In this document: positions 50,266 to 59,038 of the stretch, piece by piece | Layout: the number at the start of each line of letters is the position of its first letter | How positions within the stretch are numbered: position 1 is the stretch's first letter | DNA from: Pseudomonadota bacterium | GTDB lineage: Bacteria > Pseudomonadota > Gammaproteobacteria > Xanthomonadales > Xanthomonadaceae | Length of the DNA: 64,000 bases | Assembly (NCBI GenBank): GCA_023430045.1 | Contig: JAEZCF010000019.1 | Location: 1 to 64,000 of the forward strand | Direction: 5' to 3' | Program-made: the position numbers and the translations under genes | Notes under the pieces: generated by a model | Databases searched by the model: none | Seen by the model: only the letters and a program-made list of their open reading frames with translations | Told to the model about the DNA's origin: nothing

Positions 50266-51531
50266 GTGGCAGACTCACCCAATGCTTCCCCGGCGCCGCA
50301 GCGTCCGCTGGAAGGGCGCAGGCTCCTGTTGTGCGTCGGCGGCGGTATCGCGGCGTACAAGTCATTGGAACTGGTGCGCCGGCTGCGCGATGCGGGAGCG
50401 CTCGTGCAGGTGGCCATGACCGCTGGCGCGCAGCAGTTCGTCACGCCGCTGAGTTTCCAGGCCCTGTCCGGCCAGCCGACGCGCACCACCCTGTGGGACA
50501 GTGCCGCCGAGCAGGCCATGGGGCATATCGAACTGGCCCGCTGGGCCGACCGTATCGTCGTCGCCCCCGGCACGGCCGACCTGTTGGCGCGCCTGGCCCA
50601 GGGACAGGCGGATGATCTGGTCACCACCCTGTGCCTGGCCAGTACCGCACCGCTCACCCTGTGCCCGGCAATGAACCACCGCATGTGGCTGCATCCGGCG
50701 ACGCAGGCCAACATCGCGCTGCTGCGCGAACGCGGTGCCCAGGTCGTCGGTCCGGTAGACGGCCCGCTGGCCGAAGGTGAATCCGGGCCGGGACGCCTGA
50801 GCGAGCCCGGCGACATCGTGGCGGCGCTCGTTGCCATCGAAGGACACGCAGGCCTGGCCGATGCGCCGGCCACCCGCCAGGCCCTGGCGGGGCTGCGCGT
50901 GGTGATCAGCGCAGGCCCCACCTACGAAGACATCGATCCGGTCCGCTATGTCGGCAACCGCAGCAGCGGCAAGATGGGTTATGCGCTGGCCGCGGCTGCG
51001 GCGCGTTCGGGCGCCCGGGTGGTGCTGGTCAGTGGCCCGGTCCATCTTCCGACGCCGGCCGGTGTGGAGCGCATCGACGTACGCTCTGCGGCGCAGATGC
51101 GCCAGGCCGTGCTGGGAGCGCTGCCGGCCGATATCTACATCGGTGCCGCCGCGGTGTCCGATTACACCCCGCGCGAGGTCGCGCGGCAGAAGCTGAAGAA
51201 GACCGCTGACAGCCAGTCGCTGGTGGTCGAGCTGGTGCGTACGCCGGACATCCTTGCCGAAGTTGCCGCGCAGACGCAGTCGCTGAAGCTGGTGGTCGGG
51301 TTCGCCGCCGAGACCCACGACGTGGAGAAGTACGCGCGCGGCAAGCTGGTGGACAAGCACCTGGACCTGGTGATCGCCAACCAGGTCGGGCAAAGCACCG
51401 GTGGCTTCGAAAGTGACGACAACGCCGCCACCGCTTACTGGCAGGACGGCGAACAGGTCTTCCCGGCCACTTCCAAGACTGAACTGGCCGAGCAGCTGCT
51501 CGCGCTGGTCGCACAGAGGCTCATGGCATGA
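50266..51531 (+). CDS. coaBC: Bifunctional phosphopantothenoylcysteine decarboxylase / synthetase
   Basis: A 421-residue fused CoaC-CoaB. The flavoprotein decarboxylase half (to about 190) has [18 protein letters not shown] and [15 protein letters not shown] with the active Cys; the synthetase half starts near 200 with [34 protein letters not shown] and ends in KTELAEQLL. It converts phosphopantothenate plus cysteine to phosphopantetheine. GTG 50266 is preferred to GTG 50248 because AGGA lies at the right distance; the difference is six residues. Translationally coupled to dut. Confidence 0.94.
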   Translation: MADSPNASPAPQRPLEGRRLLLCVGGGIAAYKSLELVRRLRDAGALVQVAMTAGAQQFVTPLSFQALSGQPTRTTLWDSAAEQAMGHIELARWADRIVVAPGTADLLARLAQGQADDLVTTLCLASTAPLTLCPAMNHRMWLHPATQANIALLRERGAQVVGPVDGPLAEGESGPGRLSEPGDIVAALVAIEGHAGLADAPATRQALAGLRVVISAGPTYEDIDPVRYVGNRSSGKMGYALAAAAARSGARVVLVSGPVHLPTPAGVERIDVRSAAQMRQAVLGALPADIYIGAAAVSDYTPREVARQKLKKTADSQSLVVELVRTPDILAEVAAQTQSLKLVVGFAAETHDVEKYARGKLVDKHLDLVIANQVGQSTGGFESDDNAATAYWQDGEQVFPATSKTELAEQLLALVAQRLMA

Positions 51532-52016
51532 ACGCAGCAGTCCACCCCAATGATGCATCGCTCCCGCCGCTGCAGGTGAAGCTGCTGGACCCGCGATTCG
51601 GCGACAGCTGGCCGCTGCCGGCCTATGCAACCGAAGCCAGTGCCGGCATGGACCTGCGTGCGGCGCTGGAAGCGTCCCTGACACTGCAGCCGGGCGATAC
51701 CGCGCTGGTGCCCAGTGGTCTGTCGATCCACGTGGCCGACCCGAACCTGTGCGCGGTGATCCTGCCGCGTTCCGGGCTGGGGCATCGGCACGGGATCGTG
51801 CTTGGCAACGGCACAGGGCTGATCGATGCCGATTACCAGGGGCCATTGCTGATCAGCGTCTGGAACCGTGGCCGCGAGGTGTTCACCATCGAGCCGGGCG
51901 ACCGTATCGCACAGCTGGTGATCCTGCCGATCGTGCGCGTGGGACTGCAGGTAGTGGATACTTTCAGCGAAAGCGCGCGGGGATCGGGTGGATTCGGCCA
52001 TACCGGGGTGCGCTGA
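51528..52016 (+). CDS. dut: dUTP diphosphatase
   Basis: A 162-residue trimeric dUTPase that removes dUTP and supplies dUMP. The five motifs are visible: AGMDLRAAL (1), [26 protein letters not shown] (2 and 3), [12 protein letters not shown] (4) and [12 protein letters not shown] (5). The start overlaps the coaBC stop (ATGA at 51528-51531), the common coaBC-dut order. The phosphomannomutase gene follows by 19 bp. Confidence 0.95.
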   Translation: MNAAVHPNDASLPPLQVKLLDPRFGDSWPLPAYATEASAGMDLRAALEASLTLQPGDTALVPSGLSIHVADPNLCAVILPRSGLGHRHGIVLGNGTGLIDADYQGPLLISVWNRGREVFTIEPGDRIAQLVILPIVRVGLQVVDTFSESARGSGGFGHTGVR

Positions 52017-52035
52017 CTGACCACGGGGGGACGGA

Positions 52036-54369
52036 ATGATCGGCAGCAAGGGGAAGGGAACGGCAGCCGCCACGCGCACGGGGCCACTGCTGGCGGCAGC
52101 ACTGATGCTGCTGGCACTGTGGTTCGGCTGGAGTGCCGTGCAGCAATGGCAGCAGACGGCCACGGGCACGCAGCTGGAACAGGCGCGTGACACCGTCGTG
52201 CAGGGGGTGCAGACCGCCCTTGATGGGCAACTGGCCCAGTTCCGCAAGCATCTGCAATCCGCGCGCCTGCAGCAGGCGCTGGCCGCCGGCGATGCGGAAG
52301 GTGCCGCCCTGGCGCTGCGCGAAGGCTGGAACGGCGCAGAGGATGCGCAGGTATTTCCCGCTGCGCTGGACGCGGCCTATGCCGATCCTGCGGCGTTCGG
52401 CTATGCGCGGCTGGCCCTGCTGGAAGCGGCTCTGGCCACGGATGCGCCGGTGGTGCGGGTGGTCCGCGATGGCGGCGAGCCGCGCCTGGGGCTGGCGGCG
52501 CAGGTTTCACTGGGTTCGCTGGGTCCTGCCGTCGCCTACGTGCGCCAGCCGCTGATGCGGCTCACCGGTCCTCTGGATGTGGTACAGGCCCCGGAAGGCG
52601 GCTACCTGGCCCTGCGCCAGGGCACCTACAACGTGCTTGAACGGGGCAACCGGCGACTGTCGGACAGTGGCGAAGTGCTGGCGCGTCCGATCGCCCGCAG
52701 CAACCTGCGCCTGGCTGCGGGCGTACCGGTGATCGAAGCCGGCCCGCTGGGACTGGGACCGCTGGGAGCTTCCATCGTCGCCCTGCTGCTGGTGTTGATC
52801 GCCGTGCTGCTGCTGGTCGGCAAGTCGCGGCTGCCGCTGCCGGCGCGTGCAGCCCGCCAGCCTGCCGAAGAGCAGGGGCCGACCCTGCGCGAAAGCCTGG
52901 CGCAGGCCGGGGCTGACACGACGGATGCTGATCCTGCCGTTGCCGGAAGTGCGCCGCCGCCGCCGGAAGCCGCGGCCAGCCTGGCGGCGGGCATCTTCCG
53001 CGCTTACGACATCCGCGGTGTGATCGGCGAAGAGCTTACGCCGAAGGTAGCGGCGCTGATCGGCCAGGCCATCGGCAGCGAGGTGCTCGAACAGGGCCTG
53101 CGCGAAGTGGTGGTCGGCCGCGATGGCCGCCTGTCCGGCCCGGAGCTGGCCGCAGGCCTGGTCGAAGGCCTGCGTCGTGCAGGCTGTGATGTCATCGACA
53201 TCGGCCTGGCGCCTACCCCGGTGGTGTATTTCGCCAGCCATCACCTTCGCGCCGGCAGTTGCGTGGCGGTCACCGGCAGCCACAACCCGCCGGAATACAA
53301 TGGTTTCAAGGTCGTCGTGGCCGGCCAGACGCTGTCAGGCGAGGCTGTTACCGGCCTGTACCGGCGGATCGTCGAAGGGCGGCTGGCGCAGGCCGGTACG
53401 CCGGGCAGCTACCAGCAGCGCGAAGTCAACGACGATTACGTGCGGCGGATCGCCGATGACGTGCAGCTGGAACGTCCCTTGAAGGTGGTCGCCGATGCCG
53501 GCAACGGCGTGGCCGGCCTGCTGGCACAGCCGCTTCTGGAGGCCATCGGCGCGGAGGTGATCCCGCTGTACTGCGATGTCGACGGCACGTTCCCCAACCA
53601 CCATCCGGACCCGAGCGAACCACACAATCTCGAAGACCTGGTACAGACCGTGAAGCGTTTCGGCGCCGATATCGGCGTGGCGTTCGATGGCGACGGCGAC
53701 CGGCTGGGCGTGGTGACGCCGGATGGCACCATCATCTTCGCCGACCGGCTGCTGATGCTGTTCGCCGCCGATGTACTGCTGCGCAATCCCGGCGCTATGG
53801 TCATCTACGACGTCAAATGCACCGGAAAGCTGGCCGATTTCGTGCTGCGGCATGGCGGCAGCCCGATGATGTGGAAGACCGGACACTCGCTGATCAAGGC
53901 CAGGATGGCGGAAACGGAGGCCGAACTGGCGGGCGAGATGAGCGGCCATTTCTTCTTCCGCGAACGCTGGTTCGGTTTCGACGATGGCCTGTACGCGGCC
54001 GCGCGCCTGCTGGAGATCCTGGCCCTGCGCGAGGAGTCGCCGCAGGAGGTGCTGGAGGAACTGCCGCAGAGCGTGGCCACGCCGGAGATCAAGGTGCCGG
54101 TGGAGGAGGGAACGCCCCACGCGCTGGTGTCGCTGGTGGTCAGCGCGGCCAAGGCACCGGAGAATCCTTTCGTCGGCGGAAGAATTTCCACCATCGACGG
54201 CCTGCGCGTCGATTTTCCCGATGGCTGGGGCCTGGTGCGTGCATCCAATACCACGCCCGTGCTGGTGCTGCGTTTCGAAGCCGATACGTCGGAAGCGCTG
54301 GAGCGCATCAAGGCCCAGTTCCGCAGCCAGCTGCAGCCGCTGCTCGGCCAGGCCGAGCTGCCGTTCTGA
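52036..54369 (+). CDS. Phosphomannomutase/phosphoglucomutase with N-terminal membrane domain
   Basis: A 777-residue protein. Residues 1-310 are an extra module: TM1 at about 15-33 (LLAAALMLLALWFGWSAV), a ~200-residue periplasmic region, TM2 at about 239-262 (LGASIVALLLVLIAVLLLVG), then an acidic linker. From about 313 the AlgC/PMM-PGM enzyme begins (GIFRAYDIRGVIGEELTPKVA), with the phosphoserine loop TGSHNPPEYNG (Ser about 415) and metal loop DGDGD (about 550). It interconverts mannose- or glucose-6- and 1-phosphates for LPS and exopolysaccharide. The coupled dut and the AlgC-fusion order are typical of Xanthomonadaceae. Confidence 0.92.
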   Translation: MIGSKGKGTAAATRTGPLLAAALMLLALWFGWSAVQQWQQTATGTQLEQARDTVVQGVQTALDGQLAQFRKHLQSARLQQALAAGDAEGAALALREGWNGAEDAQVFPAALDAAYADPAAFGYARLALLEAALATDAPVVRVVRDGGEPRLGLAAQVSLGSLGPAVAYVRQPLMRLTGPLDVVQAPEGGYLALRQGTYNVLERGNRRLSDSGEVLARPIARSNLRLAAGVPVIEAGPLGLGPLGASIVALLLVLIAVLLLVGKSRLPLPARAARQPAEEQGPTLRESLAQAGADTTDADPAVAGSAPPPPEAAASLAAGIFRAYDIRGVIGEELTPKVAALIGQAIGSEVLEQGLREVVVGRDGRLSGPELAAGLVEGLRRAGCDVIDIGLAPTPVVYFASHHLRAGSCVAVTGSHNPPEYNGFKVVVAGQTLSGEAVTGLYRRIVEGRLAQAGTPGSYQQREVNDDYVRRIADDVQLERPLKVVADAGNGVAGLLAQPLLEAIGAEVIPLYCDVDGTFPNHHPDPSEPHNLEDLVQTVKRFGADIGVAFDGDGDRLGVVTPDGTIIFADRLLMLFAADVLLRNPGAMVIYDVKCTGKLADFVLRHGGSPMMWKTGHSLIKARMAETEAELAGEMSGHFFFRERWFGFDDGLYAAARLLEILALREESPQEVLEELPQSVATPEIKVPVEEGTPHALVSLVVSAAKAPENPFVGGRISTIDGLRVDFPDGWGLVRASNTTPVLVLRFEADTSEALERIKAQFRSQLQPLLGQAELPF

Positions 54370-54385
54370 GCATCCGGTGACCGTA

Positions 54386-54406
54386 AGGCCGGGCTCCGCC
54401 CGGCCT
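54386..54406. terminator. Terminator between phosphomannomutase and the DUF4124-like gene
   Basis: A perfect 9-bp stem AGGCCGGGC/GCCCGGCCT with a TCC loop lies 16 bp past the mutase stop and 14 bp before the convergent gene's stop. No T run on the plus strand, but the position suits bidirectional termination. Confidence 0.6.
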
Positions 54407-54420
54407 GCGCTTAAAGGACG

Positions 54421-55080
54421 CTACGAAGGTGACCCCTTCAACAGCCGGAATCGCACCACCGTCTCTTCGATTTCCGCATCCAGCTCCTGGCGCTGGCGCT
54501 CGAAAGTGGCCTGCATGCGCTGCTGTGCCATCAACTGGGCATGGCGCTGGCGGATCGTGGCGACCTGCCTGTCGCCGACCGCACGGCCGGCCAGCTCACT
54601 GTCGCCGGCGCCGGCCAGTGCGGTGAACAACGCATCGCGCAGGCTGGCGACGTTGTACTGCGCAGTGGCAATGTTGTTGTCCAGGATTCCGGCACGCTCG
54701 GTGAACACCCGCCGCAGGTCCGCTTCGCTGCCGTAGGTGGAGAGCATTGCCTGCTCGGTCCGCTGGCGTGTTTCCCGCGCCATTTCGTCCAAGCGCTGCT
54801 GTGCTTCGGCCGCGGCAGCCTCGGCACGTTCATCTTCATTCAGCGCACGGTCCACCTGCCCGCTGCGCAGGCCACTGCTGGCGTTGAATACCTCGCGCGC
54901 GTTGTTGACGGCGTCGGCCGGCAGCGCATCGCTGCAGATGCGCTCCTTGCCCTCGTTCCAGCAATAGAGTTTCTTCGCCGGCGTACCTCCAGGCTTGGCC
55001 TGGCGGGCATTCTGCTGCGCGCCGGCCACGCAGGGCATGGCCAGCAGCAAGATGGCGAACATGGGCAAAGCCCTGGACAT
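54421..55080 (-). CDS. Secreted coiled-coil protein (DUF4124-like N-terminus)
   Basis: A 219-residue protein with a signal peptide (MSRALPMFAILLLAMPCVAGAQ). The mature start KLYCWNEGKERICSDALPADAV is the DUF4124-type Cys pair; the rest is a long Glu/Arg/Ala-rich coiled coil (about 70-210). The ATG at 55080 is the natural start; earlier in-frame codons are basic noise. Function is unknown. It is 25 bp downstream of pyrE in the same direction and is probably co-transcribed with it. Confidence 0.82.
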   Translation of the reverse strand: MSRALPMFAILLLAMPCVAGAQQNARQAKPGGTPAKKLYCWNEGKERICSDALPADAVNNAREVFNASSGLRSGQVDRALNEDERAEAAAAEAQQRLDEMARETRQRTEQAMLSTYGSEADLRRVFTERAGILDNNIATAQYNVASLRDALFTALAGAGDSELAGRAVGDRQVATIRQRHAQLMAQQRMQATFERQRQELDAEIEETVVRFRLLKGSPS

Positions 55081-55105
55081 GACGACCACCCCCCCTTGGG
55101 TCGGT

Positions 55106-55765
55106 TCAGCGCGTGGGCCGGCTGCCGTACCTGGAACGATAGTCCTCCAGCGGCTGCCGATAGCCGACAAGTTCCGGGTTTCCGGAAGCGAAATCAAGCA
55201 GGTCGGCCATGGTGGCCACGGCGATCACCGGGATGCCGGCTTCTTCGGACACGGCCTGCGCCGCCGAGCGCGGGTCGCTTTCGGAGGCGATTTCCTGACG
55301 GTCCAGCGCCACGACGATACCGGCAGGAATGCCACCGGCGGCACGGATGATGCTCATCGCCTCGCGGATGGCGGTGCCGGCGGTGATCACGTCATCGACG
55401 ATCAGCACGCGCTTGCCGCCCATGTCCGCGCCGATCAGCTGGCCGCCTTCGCCATGGTCCTTCACTTCCTTGCGGTTGAACGACAGGGGAAGGTCGCGGC
55501 CGCGCTGGGCCAGTTCGCAGGCCATTGCGGTGGCCAGCGGGATGCCCTTGTACGCGGGGCCGAACACCACGTCGTACTTCAGGCCCGCAGCATCGACGGC
55601 GTCGGCATAGCAGAGCGCCAGCTGCGCCATGCTGGAGCCGGAATCGAAGCGGCCGGCATTGAAGAAGTAGGGGCTCAGGCGGCCGGACTTCAGGGTGAAC
55701 TGGCCGAAACGCAACGCATCGGCGGTCAGGGCCAGCTGCAGGAAACGGTGGCGGTGGTCGCTCAT
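55106..55765 (-). CDS. pyrE: Orotate phosphoribosyltransferase
   Basis: A 219-residue type I phosphoribosyltransferase making OMP from orotate and PRPP. The PRPP loop VLIVDDVITAGTAIREA (about 126-142) and the hood NRKEVKDHGEGGQLIGA (about 102-118), plus FTLKSGRLSPYFFNAG near the start, are diagnostic. The ATG at 55765 gives the usual length. The genes normally divergent from pyrE in this group encode an ExoIII/Crc protein, whose start is still visible 131 bp away at 55897. Confidence 0.95.
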   Translation of the reverse strand: MSDHRHRFLQLALTADALRFGQFTLKSGRLSPYFFNAGRFDSGSSMAQLALCYADAVDAAGLKYDVVFGPAYKGIPLATAMACELAQRGRDLPLSFNRKEVKDHGEGGQLIGADMGGKRVLIVDDVITAGTAIREAMSIIRAAGGIPAGIVVALDRQEIASESDPRSAAQAVSEEAGIPVIAVATMADLLDFASGNPELVGYRQPLEDYRSRYGSRPTR

Positions 55766-55896
55766 CAAACTCGATCTGTCGTCATTCTGGAACGCAAAGC
55801 GTACTGCATGGCGGGCCCCCCGTCCTTCGTACGGTCGGCGCCCGCGTGCCGAACCGGTATGCTTGGACGGTTTCCGCCGCAACCCGACGTTCCCGC

Positions 55897-55947
55897 ATGC
55901 GCATCATCAGCTTGAATGTGCTTCGGGCAACCATAAGAAATCACTAG
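55897..55947 (+). pseudogene. Disrupted ExoIII/Crc-family gene, N-terminal codons only
   Basis: The first eight codons read MRIISLNV, matching the opening of the ExoIII/Crc family (P. aeruginosa Crc starts MRIISVNVNG and also lies divergent to pyrE). From codon 9 the reading changes to LRATIRNH and a TAG at 55945-55947. The next ORF is the phage integrase, so the element's left junction is at or just after 55920. The 3' part should lie beyond the right end of the element, outside this window. Confidence 0.7.
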
Positions 55948-56103
55948 CCGTCACGATCAACCCGTAAAAGGCCTGTTTTTCAGGCTTTATCGCCGCTTAG
56001 GCGTTCAGGGCAAATCACGAGCAGTCATAAGAGCGCACGAAATTGTTGGTACGGATGTTGGTATCATCCGACCCACAATGCGTACAGGGACGGACGGCGT
56101 TCA
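55921..56103. other. Left junction region of the prophage (attL region)
   Basis: 183 bp between the last matching codon of the ExoIII/Crc ORF (55920) and the integrase start. It holds a short hairpin-like tract (AAAGGCCTG then CAGGCTTT) near 55966-55988 and no gene. The crossover core cannot be fixed without the right end. Confidence 0.5.
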
Positions 56104-57303
56104 ATGGCTCTTACAGACTTCAAGATTCGCGGCGCCAAGCCGGCAGAGAAGCCCTATCGACTGAGCGACGGTGGCGGGCTGTTCCTCGAAATCAGGCCCA
56201 ACGGTTCGAAGCTCTGGCGGTATGCCTACCGCCTGGATTCCAAGCAGAAGTTGCTGGCCATCGGCAGCCTGCAGGATGTCAGCTTGGCGGACGCGCGCGC
56301 TGCCATGCGGCTGGCTAAGTCTCAGGTAAAGCTGGGGCAGGATCCGGTGCTGCAGCGGAAGATCGCCAAGGCCAGGAGCGAAGAAAGCGCGCTCAACACT
56401 GTCGCGGAGAACGCCGAGGACTGGTTCACCGGAGCTTCGAAGGCCTGGTCGGCCTCGCACCGGGACCGTGCACGGCGTTACCTGGATCAGCGCATCCTGC
56501 CGGATATCGGTAGATGGCCCATCCGTGAAGTGACGCCCGCCGACGTGCTGAAACTGCTGCGCAAGGCAGAGAAGGCCGGCCCACATGTGGCCATCGTGAC
56601 GCGGCAGACGCTGTCGTCCGTGTTCGAACATGCGATCGTGAACCTGCGTGCAGACACGGATCCGACCCACCCTGTCCGCCGTGCGATCAGAAAGCCGGCC
56701 GTGGCGCACGCCGTGGCCCACTCCGATGCAGTCATGGGCAAGCTCCTATCCAGCTTGGACAGCTATCCAGGACACCGTGAGACAGCCATAGCGATCGAGC
56801 TGCTGGCGCTGACATTCCTGCGCACCAAAGAGCTGCGCACCGCGAAGTGGTCCAACGTGGACTGGGATGCGGAAACGCCCCTCTTGAAGATCGACGCCGA
56901 CGAAATGAAGAAGGGCCGCAAGCACTGGGTGCCGCTCTCGGCGCGCGCGGTCCAGCTGCTGCGGGAGCTTGAGGCAATCACCGGCCAGGCCGTCTATCTG
57001 TTCCCGAACCGGCGCGATGCGAAAAAGCCCATGTCACGTGAGGCCGTGAACATGGGCTTGAAGTACATCGGGATGGAAGAGGTCTCCGGCCACGACTTCC
57101 GGGCTACTGCATCGACGCGGTTGCACGAGATGGGCTACCCCTCGGCCATCGTGGAAATGCAGCTGGCGCATGCCAAGACGGACAAGGTCGGCGCAGCCTA
57201 CAACCACGCCGAGTTCCTGCCCGAGCGAATCAAGATGATGAATCGCTGGGCTGAGCATCTGGAGCAGCAGCGGCGTCGTCATAACCGGCTACCCAAGCCT
57301 TAA
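56104..57303 (+). CDS. Tyrosine-type integrase (P4/DUF4102 family)
   Basis: A 399-residue recombinase. The N-terminal DUF4102 arm-binding domain reads ALTDFKIRGAKPAEKPYRLSDGGGLFLEIRPNGSKLWRY. The catalytic set is present: Arg in FLRTKELRTAKWSNVDW, Lys in the beta turn, HDFRATASTRLHEMGY (His and Arg), and LAHAKTDKVGAAYNHAEF with the nucleophilic Tyr. It would integrate and excise the element. Its 3' end overlaps the leftward alpA gene by 74 bp tail-to-tail. P4-type integrases usually use tRNA ends; here the host junction is at a protein-gene start. Confidence 0.93.
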   Translation: MALTDFKIRGAKPAEKPYRLSDGGGLFLEIRPNGSKLWRYAYRLDSKQKLLAIGSLQDVSLADARAAMRLAKSQVKLGQDPVLQRKIAKARSEESALNTVAENAEDWFTGASKAWSASHRDRARRYLDQRILPDIGRWPIREVTPADVLKLLRKAEKAGPHVAIVTRQTLSSVFEHAIVNLRADTDPTHPVRRAIRKPAVAHAVAHSDAVMGKLLSSLDSYPGHRETAIAIELLALTFLRTKELRTAKWSNVDWDAETPLLKIDADEMKKGRKHWVPLSARAVQLLRELEAITGQAVYLFPNRRDAKKPMSREAVNMGLKYIGMEEVSGHDFRATASTRLHEMGYPSAIVEMQLAHAKTDKVGAAYNHAEFLPERIKMMNRWAEHLEQQRRRHNRLPKP

Positions 57304-57460
57304 TCACCGACTCCGGCCAGCCGATGGCGCGCGGGCCGAGCCGCCTGCAAGCTGGGAACGTGCCGTTGCGCATGCCCCTCCGGATCGATGATTCGGAAAG
57401 CGATGTGATCTTCACCACGGCGGGCATTTTGAGGATAGGGTCGATCGTGTCAGCGGCCAT
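57230..57460 (-). CDS. AlpA-like excisionase / transcriptional regulator
   Basis: A 76-residue protein: ILKMPAVVKITSLSESSIRRGMRNGTFPACRRLGPRAIGWPESVIKAW fits the AlpA MerR-like helix-turn-helix (TGLS-x-S-x-IxRxxxxGxFP, GWxxSxVxxW). AlpA proteins promote P4/CP4-type element excision. It is the last gene of the leftward operon; its start overlaps the upstream gene and its 3' end lies inside the integrase gene on the other strand. A further in-frame ATG at 57475 is possible. Confidence 0.85.
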   Translation of the reverse strand: MAADTIDPILKMPAVVKITSLSESSIRRGMRNGTFPACRRLGPRAIGWPESVIKAWVAGYDDAAAAPDAQPSDSSS

Positions 57461-57629
57461 GCGGGCCTCCTTCATTCGGCAGCCGACCGTCCTTCCAGCG
57501 GCCGGTATCGTTGTAGCGGATATGCTGGTATCGGCCAGTCAGCCGATGCCGGCGCTCAGTGGGCCAGCCGAGCAAGTTGCGGGCGGTAACCTGCCAGATC
57601 GCCGCGGCGAATCGGTCGCGAAGCTTCAT
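57450..57629 (-). CDS. Small prophage protein
   Basis: A 59-residue basic protein (MKLRDRFAAAIWQVTARNLLGWPTE, then a Tyr/Arg-rich end). It overlaps both neighbours by a few bases (stop over the alpA start, start over the upstream stop), which supports expression. Not recognised. Confidence 0.62.
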   Translation of the reverse strand: MKLRDRFAAAIWQVTARNLLGWPTERRHRLTGRYQHIRYNDTGRWKDGRLPNEGGPHGR

Positions 57630-58171
57630 CAGCCGGCCTCCTTTCGCAGAGCCGCTGCGGCCGCTCGCCGCGCCTGGGCGAAACCCTTGCACGCCTGCGT
57701 GGCCTCGCCGCTCGGGCTCAGCACTTCGTGGCACAGAAAGGCATGCTCCCCGGGCTCGCTGCACTGGTCTGCATCCAGCGTCGTGGGGAGGCACTGGTTC
57801 GCGATCGAGCCATGCCGGAAGGCGCATCCATGGCAAAGGCTCGTGGCATCGATCCAATGCACCAGCCGGGCACCCTGCAGCGCACCGAGCACGCACGGCA
57901 TGTTGATCTTCTCAGCCGTGTAAGGATGCACGTCCCCCAGCTCCACGAGCAGCTGCTCGGCCTGTTCTTTCGCATTGGCCGCGACGCTGTTGGCCAGGCC
58001 GATGAACTGGGCAAACAGCGTCACCAGCCCGTCGAACCCGTCCCGCGCCACCAGCCCGTGAAGCGCCGGCAGCCGCGCCGGCAAGGGCATGCTGCATATT
58101 GCCATCAGCTCGCCGGCCTGCTGAGCTGTGAGCGTGTAATCGCGCGCGCTGTCGGCTACGGTCTCAGCCAT
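57629..58171 (-). CDS. Prophage protein with CxxC-type zinc motif
   Basis: A 180-residue protein, unknown function. It contains LCHGCAFRHGSIANQC (about residues 121-136) with a CxxC and further Cys and His downstream (CSEPGEHAFLCHE), a pattern that recurs in phage accessory proteins and suggests a zinc knuckle. The first half is helical. The start at 58171 overlaps the stop of the next upstream gene. Confidence 0.72.
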   Translation of the reverse strand: MAETVADSARDYTLTAQQAGELMAICSMPLPARLPALHGLVARDGFDGLVTLFAQFIGLANSVAANAKEQAEQLLVELGDVHPYTAEKINMPCVLGALQGARLVHWIDATSLCHGCAFRHGSIANQCLPTTLDADQCSEPGEHAFLCHEVLSPSGEATQACKGFAQARRAAAAALRKEAG

Positions 58172-58715
58172 GGACCACCTCCGGGCGTGCCTGGAGGGTG
58201 TCTTTCCAGTTGGGGTAGATCGTGGGGCCTCGGGCTTGGAGCAGTCCGTCATCGCAGTCCCAGCCATCATGCGAGCCGAACGTTTCGGTATAGGGGCGGT
58301 TCTTGAACCACCACCAGGAACCATCGCTGTCCATGGCGCGATAGTCGTAGCCCGCCGGTGCATCGAGCCAACTCGGTGCCGGCGGGTTAGCAAGGGCGAC
58401 GCGGCGATAAACCACGGTTCGCTCACCGGGGCGTGCATGTTCAGGGCCAACTTCGGAGTAGCCGACAACGTTGGCCGTGATGGGATCAAGGAATATCCAG
58501 AGTGTTTCAGGGCCTTCACTCGAAACCATGACCTCGGCCTCAACCGCAGTGGCCGGGAGCGGCGCGCGCTGTGCCGCCGCCAATGCGCCGGCGGCACGTT
58601 CGATCAGCTCGGCGGTGATTCGATCCTGTGCAGGCACCAGCGTGCCCGTCGGGGTGCGCAGCGTTGCCGCGGCCGACTGCAGTTCCGTGATGAGTGCAAC
58701 GATGGACGTGGTCAT
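58164..58715 (-). CDS. Prophage hypothetical protein
   Basis: A 183-residue protein, not recognised. The N-terminal half is helical (VALITELQSAAATLR, AELIERAAGALAAAQ); the second half is rich in Trp, Tyr and Asp (GSWWWFKNRPYTETFGSHDGW) and probably beta-rich. ATG at 58715 overlaps the upstream gene by four bases. No signal peptide. Confidence 0.68.
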   Translation of the reverse strand: MTTSIVALITELQSAAATLRTPTGTLVPAQDRITAELIERAAGALAAAQRAPLPATAVEAEVMVSSEGPETLWIFLDPITANVVGYSEVGPEHARPGERTVVYRRVALANPPAPSWLDAPAGYDYRAMDSDGSWWWFKNRPYTETFGSHDGWDCDDGLLQARGPTIYPNWKDTLQARPEVVHG

Positions 58716-59038
58716 TCCACAACCTCCTGAGCACCGTCGAGCCAAAGCAACGCGTCCGCCATCGGAGCGACGGATTCAGCGAGGCTTTCCATCGGATAGA
58801 CCGGATTGAGGTCTTCGGGCCAAGGATTTTTGCTGATCTCGGCATACTCGCGAGCCACCCGCGCACGGTGGACTTGCACGGCCAGGAAGAGGCCGTGTGA
58901 GATGGAGCGGCGAATGGCACGCACGGCCTGGGGGCACAGCGCAACGTCGGTCATTTCATCGGCCACCTGCAGGGCATCCTTGGCGCGCAGATGTTCCTGG
59001 TCCAATGTGCGGACCTTGTCGTCCTTGAGCTTTCTCAT
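58712..59038 (-). CDS. Prophage hypothetical protein
   Basis: A 108-residue charged, helical protein (KLKDDKVRTLDQEHLRAKDALQVADE and VRAIRRSISHGLFLAVQVHRARVAREYAEI). Not recognised. Four-base overlaps join it to both neighbours in the leftward operon. Confidence 0.68.
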   Translation of the reverse strand: MRKLKDDKVRTLDQEHLRAKDALQVADEMTDVALCPQAVRAIRRSISHGLFLAVQVHRARVAREYAEISKNPWPEDLNPVYPMESLAESVAPMADALLWLDGAQEVVE

